The notes beneath the pieces were generated by a model that did not search any database, had not been told where the DNA came from, and saw only the letters and a program-made list of their open reading frames with translations. A program made the translations under genes and the position numbers. From Caulobacter sp. (GTDB lineage: Bacteria; Pseudomonadota; Alphaproteobacteria; Caulobacterales; Caulobacteraceae): a DNA stretch of 64,000 nucleotides. Positions 7,531 to 16,314 of the stretch are shown here, in pieces (positions within the stretch are counted from its first letter, which is position 1; the number at the start of each line of letters is the position of its first letter). The DNA is taken from NCBI RefSeq assembly GCF_017744445.1, contig NZ_JAGIBH010000013.1:62001-126000 (forward strand), in the 5' to 3' direction.

Positions 7531-9117
7531 TCAGTGCGCATCGGGCGGCGGCTTGGCGCCGGCCAGGGGCGGGGGCTTGCAGAATGGGGCCATGACCAGG
7601 GCCGCCAGGAACAGCACCGCCATCACCCGGAAGACGTCGTTGAAGGCCAGGGTCAGGGCCTCGCGGCCGACCACCTTGGCCAGCTCGCCTTGCAGGATCA
7701 GTGCGGCCTGGGCTGCGTCGGGCGTGCGCTCGGCGATGCGGGCGGCCAGGCTCCCGAGGGCGTCTGTGCCGGAGCGACCAGCCTCGCCCAGGGCCTCGCC
7801 GACGCGGGCCACGTGGATGCGGGCATTGTCCCCCAGCCAGGTGTTGACGACCGCGATGCCGATCGCGCCGCCCAGATTGCGCATCAGGTTGAACAGGCCG
7901 GAGGCGTACCGCAGCTCGGCCATCTCGAACCCGCCCAGGGCCAGGGTCACGCTGGGCACGATGCACAGCATGATGGCGAAGCCGCGCAGGGCCTGCGGCG
8001 CCAGCAAGGCCATGAAACCCCACTCGCTGGTCATGTGCGAGGTCAGCCACAGGGCGGCGGCGAACAGGGTCAGGCCAACGCTGACGGTGATGCGCGGATC
8101 GACCCTGGTCGACAGCCGCGCGGCGATCACCGTCGACAGGATCTGGGCGATGCCGGTGACGAAGACCGTGGTGCCGATCTCCAGGCTGTCATAACCCCGC
8201 ACGCGGCCCAGGAAGACCGGGATCAGATAGGTCGACGAATAGAGCCCGAAGCCGATCACCAGGTTGAACAGACAGGCGAAGGCGAAGGTCGGCTTGCGGA
8301 ACGGCGACAGCTTCACGACCGGTCCGCCGGAGCGGAACGAGCGCTCGACGAACAGGGCGAAGGCCACGACCGTCACCCAGGCGGCGATGGCGATGCCGGC
8401 ATCCTCGAACCACTGCTTCCGCGGGCCTTCCTCCAGCACATATTCCAAGCCGCCCAGGAACACGGCCATGGCGGCCAGGTGCGAGTAGTCGATGGTCTTC
8501 AGCATCGACAGCTTGGGCCGGTCCACCTTGATGACATTGATGGCCAGGATGGTGACCAGGGCCCCGGGCACGATGTTGATATAGAAGATCGAGCGCCAGC
8601 CGATGGCGTCGGTCAGCCAGCCGCCGACCGTGGGGCCCAGGGTCGGGGCCAGCACCGAGACCATGCCCAGGATCGCCGGGATCATCGCCCGCTGCGGCCC
8701 GGAGAACATCGCGAAACCCGTGGCGAAAACGGTCGGCACCATGGCCCCGCCGGTGAAGCCCTGCAGGATCCGGAACAGGATCATCGAGTCGATGTCCCAG
8801 GCCATGCCGCACAGGGCCGATGACAGGGTGAAGAGGCCAGCCGACAGGGCGAACAGCCAGCGCGTCGACAGGCTCTGCGCCAGGAAGGCCGCGAACGGGA
8901 TCATCACCAGCTCGGCCATCAGGTAGCCGGTCTGCACCCAGCTGATCTCATCGGGGCCAGCCGAGAGGCCAGCTTGTACGTCGTTCAGCGAGGCGGCGAC
9001 GATCTGGATGTCGATCAGGGCCATGAACTGGCCGAACGCCATGACCGCGAAGATCAGGAACTTGGTCCGGGTGGGCAGGGCGCCGGGGTCGATCGGCGGC
9101 AGGTTCGCGGCGGCCAT
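7531..9117 (-). CDS. DHA2-family (EmrB/QacA) multidrug MFS transporter
   Basis: 528 residues with about 14 transmembrane helices. The N-terminus has FGQFMALIDIQIVAASL, the DHA2 motif D1 equivalent in TM1, then 'ISWVQTGYLMAELVMIPF', and LGPTVGGWLTDAIGWRSIFYI, the motif-C region of drug antiporters ending in the conserved WRWiF-like element. It would export hydrophobic toxic compounds using the proton gradient. It works with a membrane-fusion protein: the emrA-like gene at 9772 lies across the divergent promoter behind tetR. Start ATG 9117 has AAGGGG upstream; the open frame extends to 9180 across the operator and is not used. Confidence 0.88.
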   Translation of the reverse strand: MAAANLPPIDPGALPTRTKFLIFAVMAFGQFMALIDIQIVAASLNDVQAGLSAGPDEISWVQTGYLMAELVMIPFAAFLAQSLSTRWLFALSAGLFTLSSALCGMAWDIDSMILFRILQGFTGGAMVPTVFATGFAMFSGPQRAMIPAILGMVSVLAPTLGPTVGGWLTDAIGWRSIFYINIVPGALVTILAINVIKVDRPKLSMLKTIDYSHLAAMAVFLGGLEYVLEEGPRKQWFEDAGIAIAAWVTVVAFALFVERSFRSGGPVVKLSPFRKPTFAFACLFNLVIGFGLYSSTYLIPVFLGRVRGYDSLEIGTTVFVTGIAQILSTVIAARLSTRVDPRITVSVGLTLFAAALWLTSHMTSEWGFMALLAPQALRGFAIMLCIVPSVTLALGGFEMAELRYASGLFNLMRNLGGAIGIAVVNTWLGDNARIHVARVGEALGEAGRSGTDALGSLAARIAERTPDAAQAALILQGELAKVVGREALTLAFNDVFRVMAVLFLAALVMAPFCKPPPLAGAKPPPDAH

Positions 9118-9135
9118 GGAGCGCCCCTTGAAAAG

Positions 9136-9155
9136 TATGATGATCATAATATTAT
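9136..9155. promoter_or_regulatory. Divergent operator/promoter region for efflux pump and tetR
   Basis: An AT-rich island in the 64-bp gap between the two divergent starts. It holds the perfect dyad TATGATGATCATA (9136-9148, arms TATGAT/ATCATA around G) and the partly overlapping palindrome ATAATATTAT (9146-9155). Adjacent to a tetR gene, this is the expected autoregulatory operator. The exact contacted bases are inferred. Confidence 0.55.
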
Positions 9156-9181
9156 ATGCGTCATGTAATCGAGGCCGCAAG

Positions 9182-9775
9182 ATGCGCTACGACAGCGAAC
9201 ACAAGGCGCGCACCCGCCAGAAGGTGCTGGACGAAGCCGCCAAGGCCATCCGCGAGGAAGGGCCGCACCGCCTGGGCGTGGCCGGGGTCATGGCCCGCGC
9301 GGGCCTGACGCATGGCGGCTTCTACGCCCACTTTCCGTCGAAGGAGGCCTTCATCGCCGACGCCATCGCCCACATGTTCGAGGGCGGGCCGACGGCGATG
9401 CTGGAGAAGGTCAAGGGCGCGCCGCCGCGCGAGGCCCTGACCGGCTATATCGATTTCTACCTGTCGGCCCGGCACCGGGACTCGCGCTCGGGCGGCTGTC
9501 CGCTGCCGTACCTGGCGGTGGATGCGCCGCGCCTGTCGGAAGCCTCGCGCGAACGCTACGCCAAGGGCGTGGCCCACCTGACGGGGATCATCGCCACGCA
9601 CCTGGCCGCCCTGGGCCGCGACCATGCCGAGGACGAGGCCAGCTCGGCCCTGGCCGAGCTGGTCGGCGCCCTGACCCTGGCGCGCGCCGAACCCGACGCC
9701 GATCGCTCCGACGCCATTCTCGAACGCTCGCGGACGCACCTGAAGCGCCGCCTTGGCCTGGAGGCCGCCCAATGA
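9182..9775 (+). CDS. TetR/AcrR-family transcriptional repressor
   Basis: 197 residues. The N-terminal helix-turn-helix covers residues ~10-55, with RTRQKVLDEAAKAIREEG then the recognition part ARAGLTHGGFYAHFPSKEAF, the classic 'GvshgtfYrhFpsKe' signature of TetR regulators. The C-terminal part (SGGCPLPYLAVDAPRLSE) is the ligand-binding core and resembles the TetR_C_33-type C-terminal region. It overlaps the downstream emrA-like gene by ATGA. It is divergent from the DHA2 pump over a palindromic region, so it most likely represses both transcripts until a pump substrate binds. Confidence 0.88.
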   Translation: MRYDSEHKARTRQKVLDEAAKAIREEGPHRLGVAGVMARAGLTHGGFYAHFPSKEAFIADAIAHMFEGGPTAMLEKVKGAPPREALTGYIDFYLSARHRDSRSGGCPLPYLAVDAPRLSEASRERYAKGVAHLTGIIATHLAALGRDHAEDEASSALAELVGALTLARAEPDADRSDAILERSRTHLKRRLGLEAAQ

Positions 9776-10896
9776 CCGACGCCACGTTCAAGGAGGGTCT
9801 CGTCGAGGCCCCCGCCGCCAAGGCCAGGAAGGCGCCGTTCTCGCGCAAGACCGTGCTGGCCGTGGGCGGCGCGATCGCCGTGGCGGCCGGCGGCGCGGCG
9901 CTGATCGCCATGCCCAAGAGCTCGGTCTCGACCGACGCGGCCTATCTGCAGGCCGACAGCTCCAGCGTCGCGCCGCGGGTGCGAGGGCTGGTTGCCGAGG
10001 TGCTGGTCGCCCACAACCAGACGGTCAAGCGCGGCCAGCCGCTGGTCCGCATCGATCCGGAAGAGTTCGACGCCCGTGTCGTGTCGGCCCAGGCCGATGT
10101 CGGCAATGCCGAGGCGGCCGCCGCCAGCGCCCGAGCCGCCCTGATCTCGCTGGACGCCGAGCAGCGCCTGGCCGGCTCAAACATCCGCGCCGCCCAGACC
10201 GCCATCGCCGCCGCCGACGCCGAGAACGTCCGCGCCCAGGCCGACCGCAAGCGCTACGAGGACCTGGCCGACAGCGGGGCGGTGGCCCGGCGCGACGTCG
10301 AGCGCTTCCGGGCCGCCGCCGTCGGGGCCCAGTCGGCCGCCGATCGCAGCCGCGCTCAGCTTTCCGTGAGCCAGGACCAGGCCGCCGTCACCGCCGCCAA
10401 GCGCGCCACCCTGTCGGCTAACCTGGCCCAGGCCGAGGCCGCCGTGGCCCGCGCCCAGGCTGCTTTGATCCTGGCTCGCCAGGACCAGACTCACACGGTG
10501 ATCGTCTCGCCGATCGACGGCGTGGTCGGCGACCGCCAGGCCGAGCCCGGTGACTATGTCCAGCCGGGCACGCGGCTGATGACCATCGTCCCGACGCGGG
10601 CGCTGTATGTCGTCGCCAACTTCAAGGAGACCCAGGTCGATCGGATGCTTCCGGGCCAGGAAGCGACGATCAAGGTCGACGCTTTGGGCGGCAAGACGCT
10701 GAAGGGCCATGTCGACAGCTTCGCGCCGGGCTCGGGCTCGCAGTTCTCGCTGCTGCCGTTCGAGCCGGGCACGGGCAATTTCACCAAGATCGTCCAGCGC
10801 GTACCGGTGCGCATCCGCATCGATCCGGGCCAGGCGCAGGTCGCGCGTCTGCGGCCGGGCCTGTCGACGACGGTGAAAGTGCGCCTGAAGGGCTAG
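9772..10896 (+). CDS. HlyD/EmrA-family membrane fusion protein
   Basis: 374 residues. An N-terminal cytoplasmic stretch is followed by one transmembrane segment (residues ~28-45, VLAVGGAIAVAAGGAALIAM). The periplasmic part begins with DAAYLQADSSSVAPRVRGLV, the EmrA beta-barrel/lipoyl entry. A long Ala-rich coiled hairpin (residues ~95-235) follows, then the second lipoyl half SPIDGVVGDRQAEPGDYVQP and a beta-barrel domain. This links the DHA2 inner-membrane pump to an outer-membrane channel. Its start codon overlaps the tetR stop (ATGA), so it is co-expressed with the repressor. Its stop shares CTAG with the stop of the convergent acyltransferase gene. Confidence 0.88.
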   Translation: MTDATFKEGLVEAPAAKARKAPFSRKTVLAVGGAIAVAAGGAALIAMPKSSVSTDAAYLQADSSSVAPRVRGLVAEVLVAHNQTVKRGQPLVRIDPEEFDARVVSAQADVGNAEAAAASARAALISLDAEQRLAGSNIRAAQTAIAAADAENVRAQADRKRYEDLADSGAVARRDVERFRAAAVGAQSAADRSRAQLSVSQDQAAVTAAKRATLSANLAQAEAAVARAQAALILARQDQTHTVIVSPIDGVVGDRQAEPGDYVQPGTRLMTIVPTRALYVVANFKETQVDRMLPGQEATIKVDALGGKTLKGHVDSFAPGSGSQFSLLPFEPGTGNFTKIVQRVPVRIRIDPGQAQVARLRPGLSTTVKVRLKG

Positions 10897-12020
10897 CGCT
10901 TCAGGACCCGGTCGCGCAGCGCCAGGAACGGCCGCTCGACGAGGTGGTGCAGGGCAAGCGCCGCGACCAGCGCCGTGCAGCTGTAGAGCGCGAAGGCTGG
11001 CCAACCGGCCAGGGCCTCCGAGCCCAGCCAGGCCTTGTCGAGGGTGTAGACCGGCTTGTGCACAAGGTAGAGGCTGTAGGACAGCGTCGCCAGGGCCGCG
11101 ACGCCGGGCAGGGGGACTCTCCGCAGCCACGGTTCGGCGTCCAGCGAGGCCGACAGCAAGAGCGCTACGGCCAGCGAGAACAGCGGATAGCCGAAGGTCG
11201 CGCCGGCGAAGTCCAGCGCCGGCCCCTGGTCCTTGATCACCAGCAGCGCGCCGGCCAGGATCACGAGCCCGCCCAGCAGCGCCGCCCAGGCCGGCAGCCA
11301 TCGGGCCATCGCCTTCGGCCGGAAAGTGCGTCCGGCCGCCAGCAGCACGCCCAGCAGCAGGCCGTCCAGCCGCACCCAGGTCGGATAGTAGAGCCGCGCC
11401 ATGTAGACGTTCCAAGGCAGGTCCGGCGCATCGAGATAGAGCTTCGCCCGCAGCGCCATGCCGCCGACCAGGATCGCGCCGGCCACGGCCAGTCCGACCC
11501 ACCGGGCGCGGCCGCGCAGCGCCAGCAGGACCAGTGGCGCCAGCAGATAGAAGTACTCCTCCACGCACAGCGACCAGGCCGAGCTGAACGTGCCGGCGGC
11601 CTTGCCGTCCAGGTTCCAGTTCATGCTGAAGGTGAGGAACCGCCAGGCCGGCAGCATGTCCTTGCCCTCGCGCATGGTCGGGACCAGCAGGTACAGGGTT
11701 AGCACCACCAGGAACGCCGGCAGGATCCTGAAGGCGCGGCGCAGGTAGAAGTCGGCGAAGTCGACGCCCTGGCCCTTGGCGATCCGCGCCATCAGCTGGC
11801 CGCCGATCAGGTAGCCCGACAGCACGAAAAATACGTCCACGCCCAGCCAACCCCAGTGCCAGACGTCGGGCAGCACGCCGACCCGCGCGGGCCGGGGCAG
11901 GTGCCACAGCATGACCATCAGCACGGCGAGAGCACGCAGCAGGTCCGGTCCGACAGCGCGCTTGGACCCTGACGCGGGCGCTTCGACGCTTGCCGCGCTC
12001 GCATAGTCCGTCACCCGCAT
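10893..12020 (-). CDS. Acyltransferase 3 family membrane protein (OafA/YrhL type)
   Basis: 375 residues with about ten transmembrane helices. The N-terminal signature reads GPDLLRALAVLMVMLWHLPR, placing the conserved R and H of acyltransferase-3 proteins in TM1, followed by LGVDVFFVLSGYLIGG, the 'GvdlFFvlSGfli' motif. These integral membrane enzymes O-acylate (often O-acetylate) surface or periplasmic carbohydrates such as O-antigen or capsule. The acceptor here is unknown. No glycan biosynthesis gene is adjacent. The start is the ATG at 12020 after a GGGGGC stretch. Confidence 0.82.
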   Translation of the reverse strand: MRVTDYASAASVEAPASGSKRAVGPDLLRALAVLMVMLWHLPRPARVGVLPDVWHWGWLGVDVFFVLSGYLIGGQLMARIAKGQGVDFADFYLRRAFRILPAFLVVLTLYLLVPTMREGKDMLPAWRFLTFSMNWNLDGKAAGTFSSAWSLCVEEYFYLLAPLVLLALRGRARWVGLAVAGAILVGGMALRAKLYLDAPDLPWNVYMARLYYPTWVRLDGLLLGVLLAAGRTFRPKAMARWLPAWAALLGGLVILAGALLVIKDQGPALDFAGATFGYPLFSLAVALLLSASLDAEPWLRRVPLPGVAALATLSYSLYLVHKPVYTLDKAWLGSEALAGWPAFALYSCTALVAALALHHLVERPFLALRDRVLKR

Positions 12021-12218
12021 GTTTGCCCCCGTTGCCGCGCTGGCAGTTGCGACTTGCGGCTGAGTCCTGTCGAGAGGACGAGGCAGGCATCACGAGAAGT
12101 TGCTGCCGCCTCTTTAGGCAGATCAGTTTTCCTCTCAGGGCCTTCCGAAAAACCTCGCTCGTAATTCCCACTCCGCCGCACGACATTTATGGCCGAGTTA
12201 TTTCGTCGAGGATCTCCC

Positions 12219-13556
12219 ATGGCCGCAGCCAAGAGCAGCCGCTTCATCAGCGGGTTCGGAGTCCAGGTGCTGGCCGCCATGGCGGTGGGCCTGGGCCTGG
12301 GCCTGCTGGCGCGCAACCTGGGTCCGGCGGAAGGGCAGGCGGGCTACGCCCTGGCCGAGACCCTGCACCAGGTCGGTTCGATCTTCGTCCAGCTGCTGCG
12401 CGTGCTGGTGCCGCCGCTGGTGTTCACGGCCATCGTCGCCTCGATCGCCAACATCGCCCAGCTGCAGAACGCCGCCCGTCTGGTCTGGCGCACCCTGTTC
12501 TGGTTCGCCGTGACGGCTTTGATCGCGGTATTGATCGGTATCGCCCTGGGCCTGATCCTTCAACCTGGCCTGCACACCACGGTCGAGGCCGCCGCCGCCA
12601 AAGCGCCCAAGACCCATGGCTCGTGGCTGGACTTCCTGACCGGCCTGGTGCCCAGCAACATCCTGGGTCTAGCCGCCTCGACCAAGATCACCGACGGCGC
12701 GGCCACAACGGGCCTGTCGTTCAACGTCCTGCAGATCGTGGTCATCTCGCTGGTCACCGGCGTCGCCGCCCTGAAAGTCGGCGAGGCGGGCGAGGCCTTC
12801 CTGAAGTTCAACGCCTCGGCCCTGGCGATCGTGCGCAAGGTGCTGTGGTGGGTGATCCGCCTGACGCCGATCGGCACCATCGGCCTGTTCGGCAACGCCG
12901 TGGCCCAGTACGGCTGGACCACCCTGGGTCAGCTGGGCGCGTTCACCGGCGCGATCTATATCGGCCTCGCGCTGGTGCTGCTGGTCGTCTACCCGACGAT
13001 CCTGGCGCTGAATGGCCTGAACCCCGTGAAGTTCTTCCAGGGCGCCTGGCCGGCGATCCAGCTGGGTTTCGTCTCGCGCTCGTCGGTCGGCACCCTGCCG
13101 GTGACCGAGGCCGTGACCGAGACCAGCCTGGGCGTGCCGCGCGCCTATGCCGCCTTTGCCGTGCCGTTCGGCTCGACCACCAAGATGGACGGCTGCGCGG
13201 CCATCTATCCGGCGATCGCCGCGATCTTCGTGGCCCAGTTCTTCGGCGTGCACCTGGCCTGGTCGGACTACTTCCTGATCGTTTTCGTGTCGGTGATCGG
13301 CTCGGCCGCCACGGCCGGCCTGACCGGCGCCACGGTGATGCTGACCCTGACGCTGTCGACCCTGGGCCTGCCGCTGGAAGGCGCGGGCCTGCTGCTGGCC
13401 ATCGACCCGATCCTGGACATGGGCCGCACCGCCGTGAACGTCGCCGGCCAGGCGCTGGTCCCGACGATCGTGGCCAAGCGGGAAGGAATCCTGGACCTGG
13501 AAGTCTACAACGCCGCTCGCGTTCCAGCCGAGGCCGAGCTGCATCCCGCCGAATAG
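12219..13556 (+). CDS. Dicarboxylate/amino acid:cation symporter (DAACS family)
   Basis: 445 residues. It has the hydrophobic helices and two re-entrant hairpins of GltP/DctA proteins. Key segments are QLLRVLVPPLVFTAIVASIA (TM3 region), VSRSSVGTLPVTEAVTE in the place of the serine-rich hairpin 1, GSTTKMDGCAAIYPAIAAIF in the TM7 'NMDGT' position (here KMDGC), and AIDPILDMGRTAVNVAG, the 'D..rT..Nv.gd' substrate site of TM8. It would import C4-dicarboxylates or acidic amino acids with Na+ or H+. The ATG at 12219 is preferred for its GAGGA; the frame opens 10 codons earlier at 12189. It is followed 71 bp later by the GH3 gene. Confidence 0.85.
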   Translation: MAAAKSSRFISGFGVQVLAAMAVGLGLGLLARNLGPAEGQAGYALAETLHQVGSIFVQLLRVLVPPLVFTAIVASIANIAQLQNAARLVWRTLFWFAVTALIAVLIGIALGLILQPGLHTTVEAAAAKAPKTHGSWLDFLTGLVPSNILGLAASTKITDGAATTGLSFNVLQIVVISLVTGVAALKVGEAGEAFLKFNASALAIVRKVLWWVIRLTPIGTIGLFGNAVAQYGWTTLGQLGAFTGAIYIGLALVLLVVYPTILALNGLNPVKFFQGAWPAIQLGFVSRSSVGTLPVTEAVTETSLGVPRAYAAFAVPFGSTTKMDGCAAIYPAIAAIFVAQFFGVHLAWSDYFLIVFVSVIGSAATAGLTGATVMLTLTLSTLGLPLEGAGLLLAIDPILDMGRTAVNVAGQALVPTIVAKREGILDLEVYNAARVPAEAELHPAE

Positions 13557-13585
13557 GCGAGCGCGGTTGCGCCGTGGCGCTTTAG

Positions 13586-13599
13586 CGGCAATTTTGCCG
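13586..13599. promoter_or_regulatory. Short dyad before the GH3 gene
   Basis: CGGCAATTTTGCCG has perfect 6-bp arms (CGGCAA/TTGCCG) around TT. It lies 29 bp before the ATG of the GH3 glycosidase and 30 bp after the symporter stop. It could be an operator or a weak hairpin. It is too short to assign. Confidence 0.25.
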
Positions 13600-13627
13600 G
13601 CCTGTTGAAGCGTCCCCGGGGGATTCC

Positions 13628-15925
13628 ATGGCTTTGAAGACGACGAACGGCGGCCCCGCCGGGCCGAACCGACGCGCCTTCCTGTCTGGCGCGGCCGCCC
13701 TGGCGGGCTTGGCCGTCACCGCCCCCAAGGCCTTCGCCCGCGCCTCCGACCGCGTCGAGGGCCTGCTGGCCCAGATGACCCTCGAGGAGAAGGCCGGCCA
13801 GCTGTCGGTCTTCGCCGACATGATCCGTCCGCCGATCGGCGACATGAATCCGCTGGTCAATATCCGCAACGCCCAGACCCTGACCGCCGAGGTCAAGGCC
13901 GGCCGCATCGGCGCGCTGTTCAACGGCGTCGGCGCCCAGGCCGCGCGCGACACCCAGAAGGCGGCCATCGAAGGCTCGCGCCTGAAGATCCCGCTGCTGT
14001 TCGCCGCCGACGTGATCCACGGCTTCCGGACCGTGTTCCCGATCCCGCTGGCCGAGGCCGCCAGCTTTGACCCGCACCTGGCCGAGCGAACCGCCCGCGC
14101 CACGGCGCTGGAGGCCACGGCCGCCGGTCTGCACTGGACCTTCGCACCGATGGTCGACGTGGCCCGCGACCAACGCTGGGGTCGGGTGGCCGAGGGTTCG
14201 GGCGAGGACGTGTTCCTGGGCGAGGTGCTGGCCGCCGCCCGCGTGCGCGGCTTCCAGGGCAAGGACCTGAAGGCCGACGACAGCATGCTGGCCACGCCCA
14301 AGCACTTCGCTGCCTATGGCGCGGTGACGGCGGGCCTGGAGTACAACTCGGTCGAGCTGTCGGACGCCACCCTGCGCGAGGTGCACCTGCCGCCGTTCCA
14401 GGCCGCCTTCGCGGCCGGCGCCCTGATGACCATGTCGGCCTTCAACGACGTGAACGGCATCCCGGCCACGGCCAACAAGATGCTGCTGACCGACATCCTG
14501 CGCGGGGAGTGGGGCTTCAAGGGCGTCGTCATCTCGGACTACACGGCCGACCAGGAGCTGGTGGCCCACGGCTTCGCCGCCGACGACCGTGACGCCGCGC
14601 GCCTGGCGATCCTGGCCGGGGTCGACATGAGCATGCAGAGCGGCCTCTACATCCGCTACCTGCCCGAGCTGGTGTCCTCGGGCGCGGTGCCGATGGCGGT
14701 GGTCGACGCCTCGGTGCGCCGGGTGCTGGCGCTGAAGGAGGCGATCGGCCTCTTCGACAATCCCTATCGCTCGCTGGACCCGCAGGCCGAGGCCCAGCGC
14801 ACCGCCACGCCGGCCATGCGGGCCCTGAGCCGCGAGTCCGGCGCGCGCTCGATCGTGCTCCTGAAGAATGATCGGGCGCTGCTGCCGCTGCCGCGCGCCG
14901 GCAAGCGCTTGGCGCTGATCGGTCCGTTCGCCGACGACCGCGACAACGTGCTGGGCGCCTGGGGCGGCTTCTTCGCCGACCGCCGCCTGAGCGTCGACTT
15001 GGCCACCGGCCTGCGCGCCCAGATGGCAGACCCCAATAGCCTGATCGTCGAGCGCGGCTGCGAGGTCGAGACCACCATCGCTGGCGGCTTCGAGCGCGCG
15101 GTCGCCGCCGCCCAGGCCGCCGACATCGTGCTGCTGGCCGTAGGCGAGAGCCAGGACATGACGGGCGAGGCCAAGTCGCGCACCGACATCCGCATTCCGC
15201 CCGTCCAGATGCGCCTGGCCGAAGCCATCGCCGCCACGGGCAAGCCGATCATCGTCCTGCTGCGCCACGGCCGCGCCATCCAGCTGGAGGGCGTGGTCCG
15301 CGACGCCCCGGCGATCCTGGCGACCTGGTTCCTGGGCAGCGAGATGGGCAACGCTGTCGCGGACGTGGTGTTCGGGGCGGTGAATCCCTCGGGCAAGCTG
15401 CCGGTCAGTTTCCCGATCGACAGCGGCCAGGAGCCGTTCTTCTACAACGGCCGCACCACCGGCCGCCCGGCGCCTTCGGATCCGAACGGCCAGGAATACA
15501 AGGCCCGCTGGCGCTCGATCCGCAACGATGCGCTCTATCCGTTCGGCTTCGGTCTCAGCTACACCCGCTTCGACGTCACCGACATGAAGCTGTCGACGCA
15601 GCGCCTGGCCTGGAACGACACGCTGCACGTGACCGCCAAGGTCAAGAACAGCGGCAACCTTCACGGTGACCATGTCGTTCAGCTGTACATCAGGGACCGT
15701 GTCGCCAGCCGCACCCGGCCGGTGCGCGAGCTGAAGGGCTTCCAGCGCGTCTCCCTGGCGCCGGGCGCCGAACGGGAGGTGAGGTTCGAACTGAAGCGAC
15801 AGCACCTGATGTTCGTCGGCGACAACGACTATTGGATCGCCGAACCCGGAGTATTCGACGTCTGGATTTCCAACTCGTCGGTCGACGGTTTGGTCGCCAG
15901 TTTCGAGCTTCTCCCGGTTGGGTAG
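13628..15925 (+). CDS. Glycoside hydrolase family 3 beta-glucosidase/beta-xylosidase, Tat-exported
   Basis: 765 residues. A twin-arginine signal is visible at residues 15-16 (NRRAFLSGAAALAGLAV) with a cleavage-like AFARA after it. The GH3 N-domain runs from ~40, with KIPLLFAADVIHGFRTVFP and, at the active site, KGVVISDYTADQE: Asp304 is the predicted nucleophile (usual SDW is SDY here). The GH3 C-domain (~400-620) and a fibronectin-III-like tail (~660-760, ending VWISNSSVDGLVASF) follow. It would cleave terminal beta-linked sugars from oligosaccharides in the periplasm, as in BglX. A GGGGGA stretch precedes the ATG. The substrate is not determined. Confidence 0.9.
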   Translation: MALKTTNGGPAGPNRRAFLSGAAALAGLAVTAPKAFARASDRVEGLLAQMTLEEKAGQLSVFADMIRPPIGDMNPLVNIRNAQTLTAEVKAGRIGALFNGVGAQAARDTQKAAIEGSRLKIPLLFAADVIHGFRTVFPIPLAEAASFDPHLAERTARATALEATAAGLHWTFAPMVDVARDQRWGRVAEGSGEDVFLGEVLAAARVRGFQGKDLKADDSMLATPKHFAAYGAVTAGLEYNSVELSDATLREVHLPPFQAAFAAGALMTMSAFNDVNGIPATANKMLLTDILRGEWGFKGVVISDYTADQELVAHGFAADDRDAARLAILAGVDMSMQSGLYIRYLPELVSSGAVPMAVVDASVRRVLALKEAIGLFDNPYRSLDPQAEAQRTATPAMRALSRESGARSIVLLKNDRALLPLPRAGKRLALIGPFADDRDNVLGAWGGFFADRRLSVDLATGLRAQMADPNSLIVERGCEVETTIAGGFERAVAAAQAADIVLLAVGESQDMTGEAKSRTDIRIPPVQMRLAEAIAATGKPIIVLLRHGRAIQLEGVVRDAPAILATWFLGSEMGNAVADVVFGAVNPSGKLPVSFPIDSGQEPFFYNGRTTGRPAPSDPNGQEYKARWRSIRNDALYPFGFGLSYTRFDVTDMKLSTQRLAWNDTLHVTAKVKNSGNLHGDHVVQLYIRDRVASRTRPVRELKGFQRVSLAPGAEREVRFELKRQHLMFVGDNDYWIAEPGVFDVWISNSSVDGLVASFELLPVG

Positions 15926-16314
15926 AGGGCGACTCGCGAATCGCGTGTCGGGTCGTCGACGGCCGGGAAGAGCCGCTGCTGGGCCGAAAAGCGTCGAAAA
16001 CGCCTCTGCATTAGTCGCCCATTAGGAGAATCTTGTGGGGAGGCAGGCATAGGCGCTGTTTTCGCCAGCTTTGCTGATCGCCCTTGTCTTGTAAGGATTT
16101 TTCGGACTTCATATGTCCGAGGTTTCTGAGTTTAGAGCCGCGCGGACGTACGATTGTGGTCTGCGGCCGCATGTCTCGTTGAAAGGACTTGGAAAGGAAA
16201 TAAGGTTACGCCCGTCGGGCCGTAGTGTGGCTTGATTGAGGCGCTTGCGTTGGGGGGCGTCTTCAAATTGCTTCGGACGCGCGCTGGGGCGCGTTCATCA
16301 GCAAGGATGAATGT
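15926..16314. other. 389-bp non-coding leader of the giant repeat gene
   Basis: No convincing reading frame on either strand. Three dyads stand out: TCGGAC/GTCCGA at 16102-16120 with a 7-base loop, GCCC/GGGC at 16210-16220, and ACGCGC/GCGCGT at 16277-16294 with a 6-base loop. The last ends nine bases before the AAGG ribosome site (16303-16306). The promoter was not identified with confidence. Confidence 0.5.

Noticed and set aside
13505..15805. 766-codon minus-strand frame opposite the GH3 gene
   Set aside because: Antisense artefact of GC-rich coding sequence; no domain and no ribosome site.
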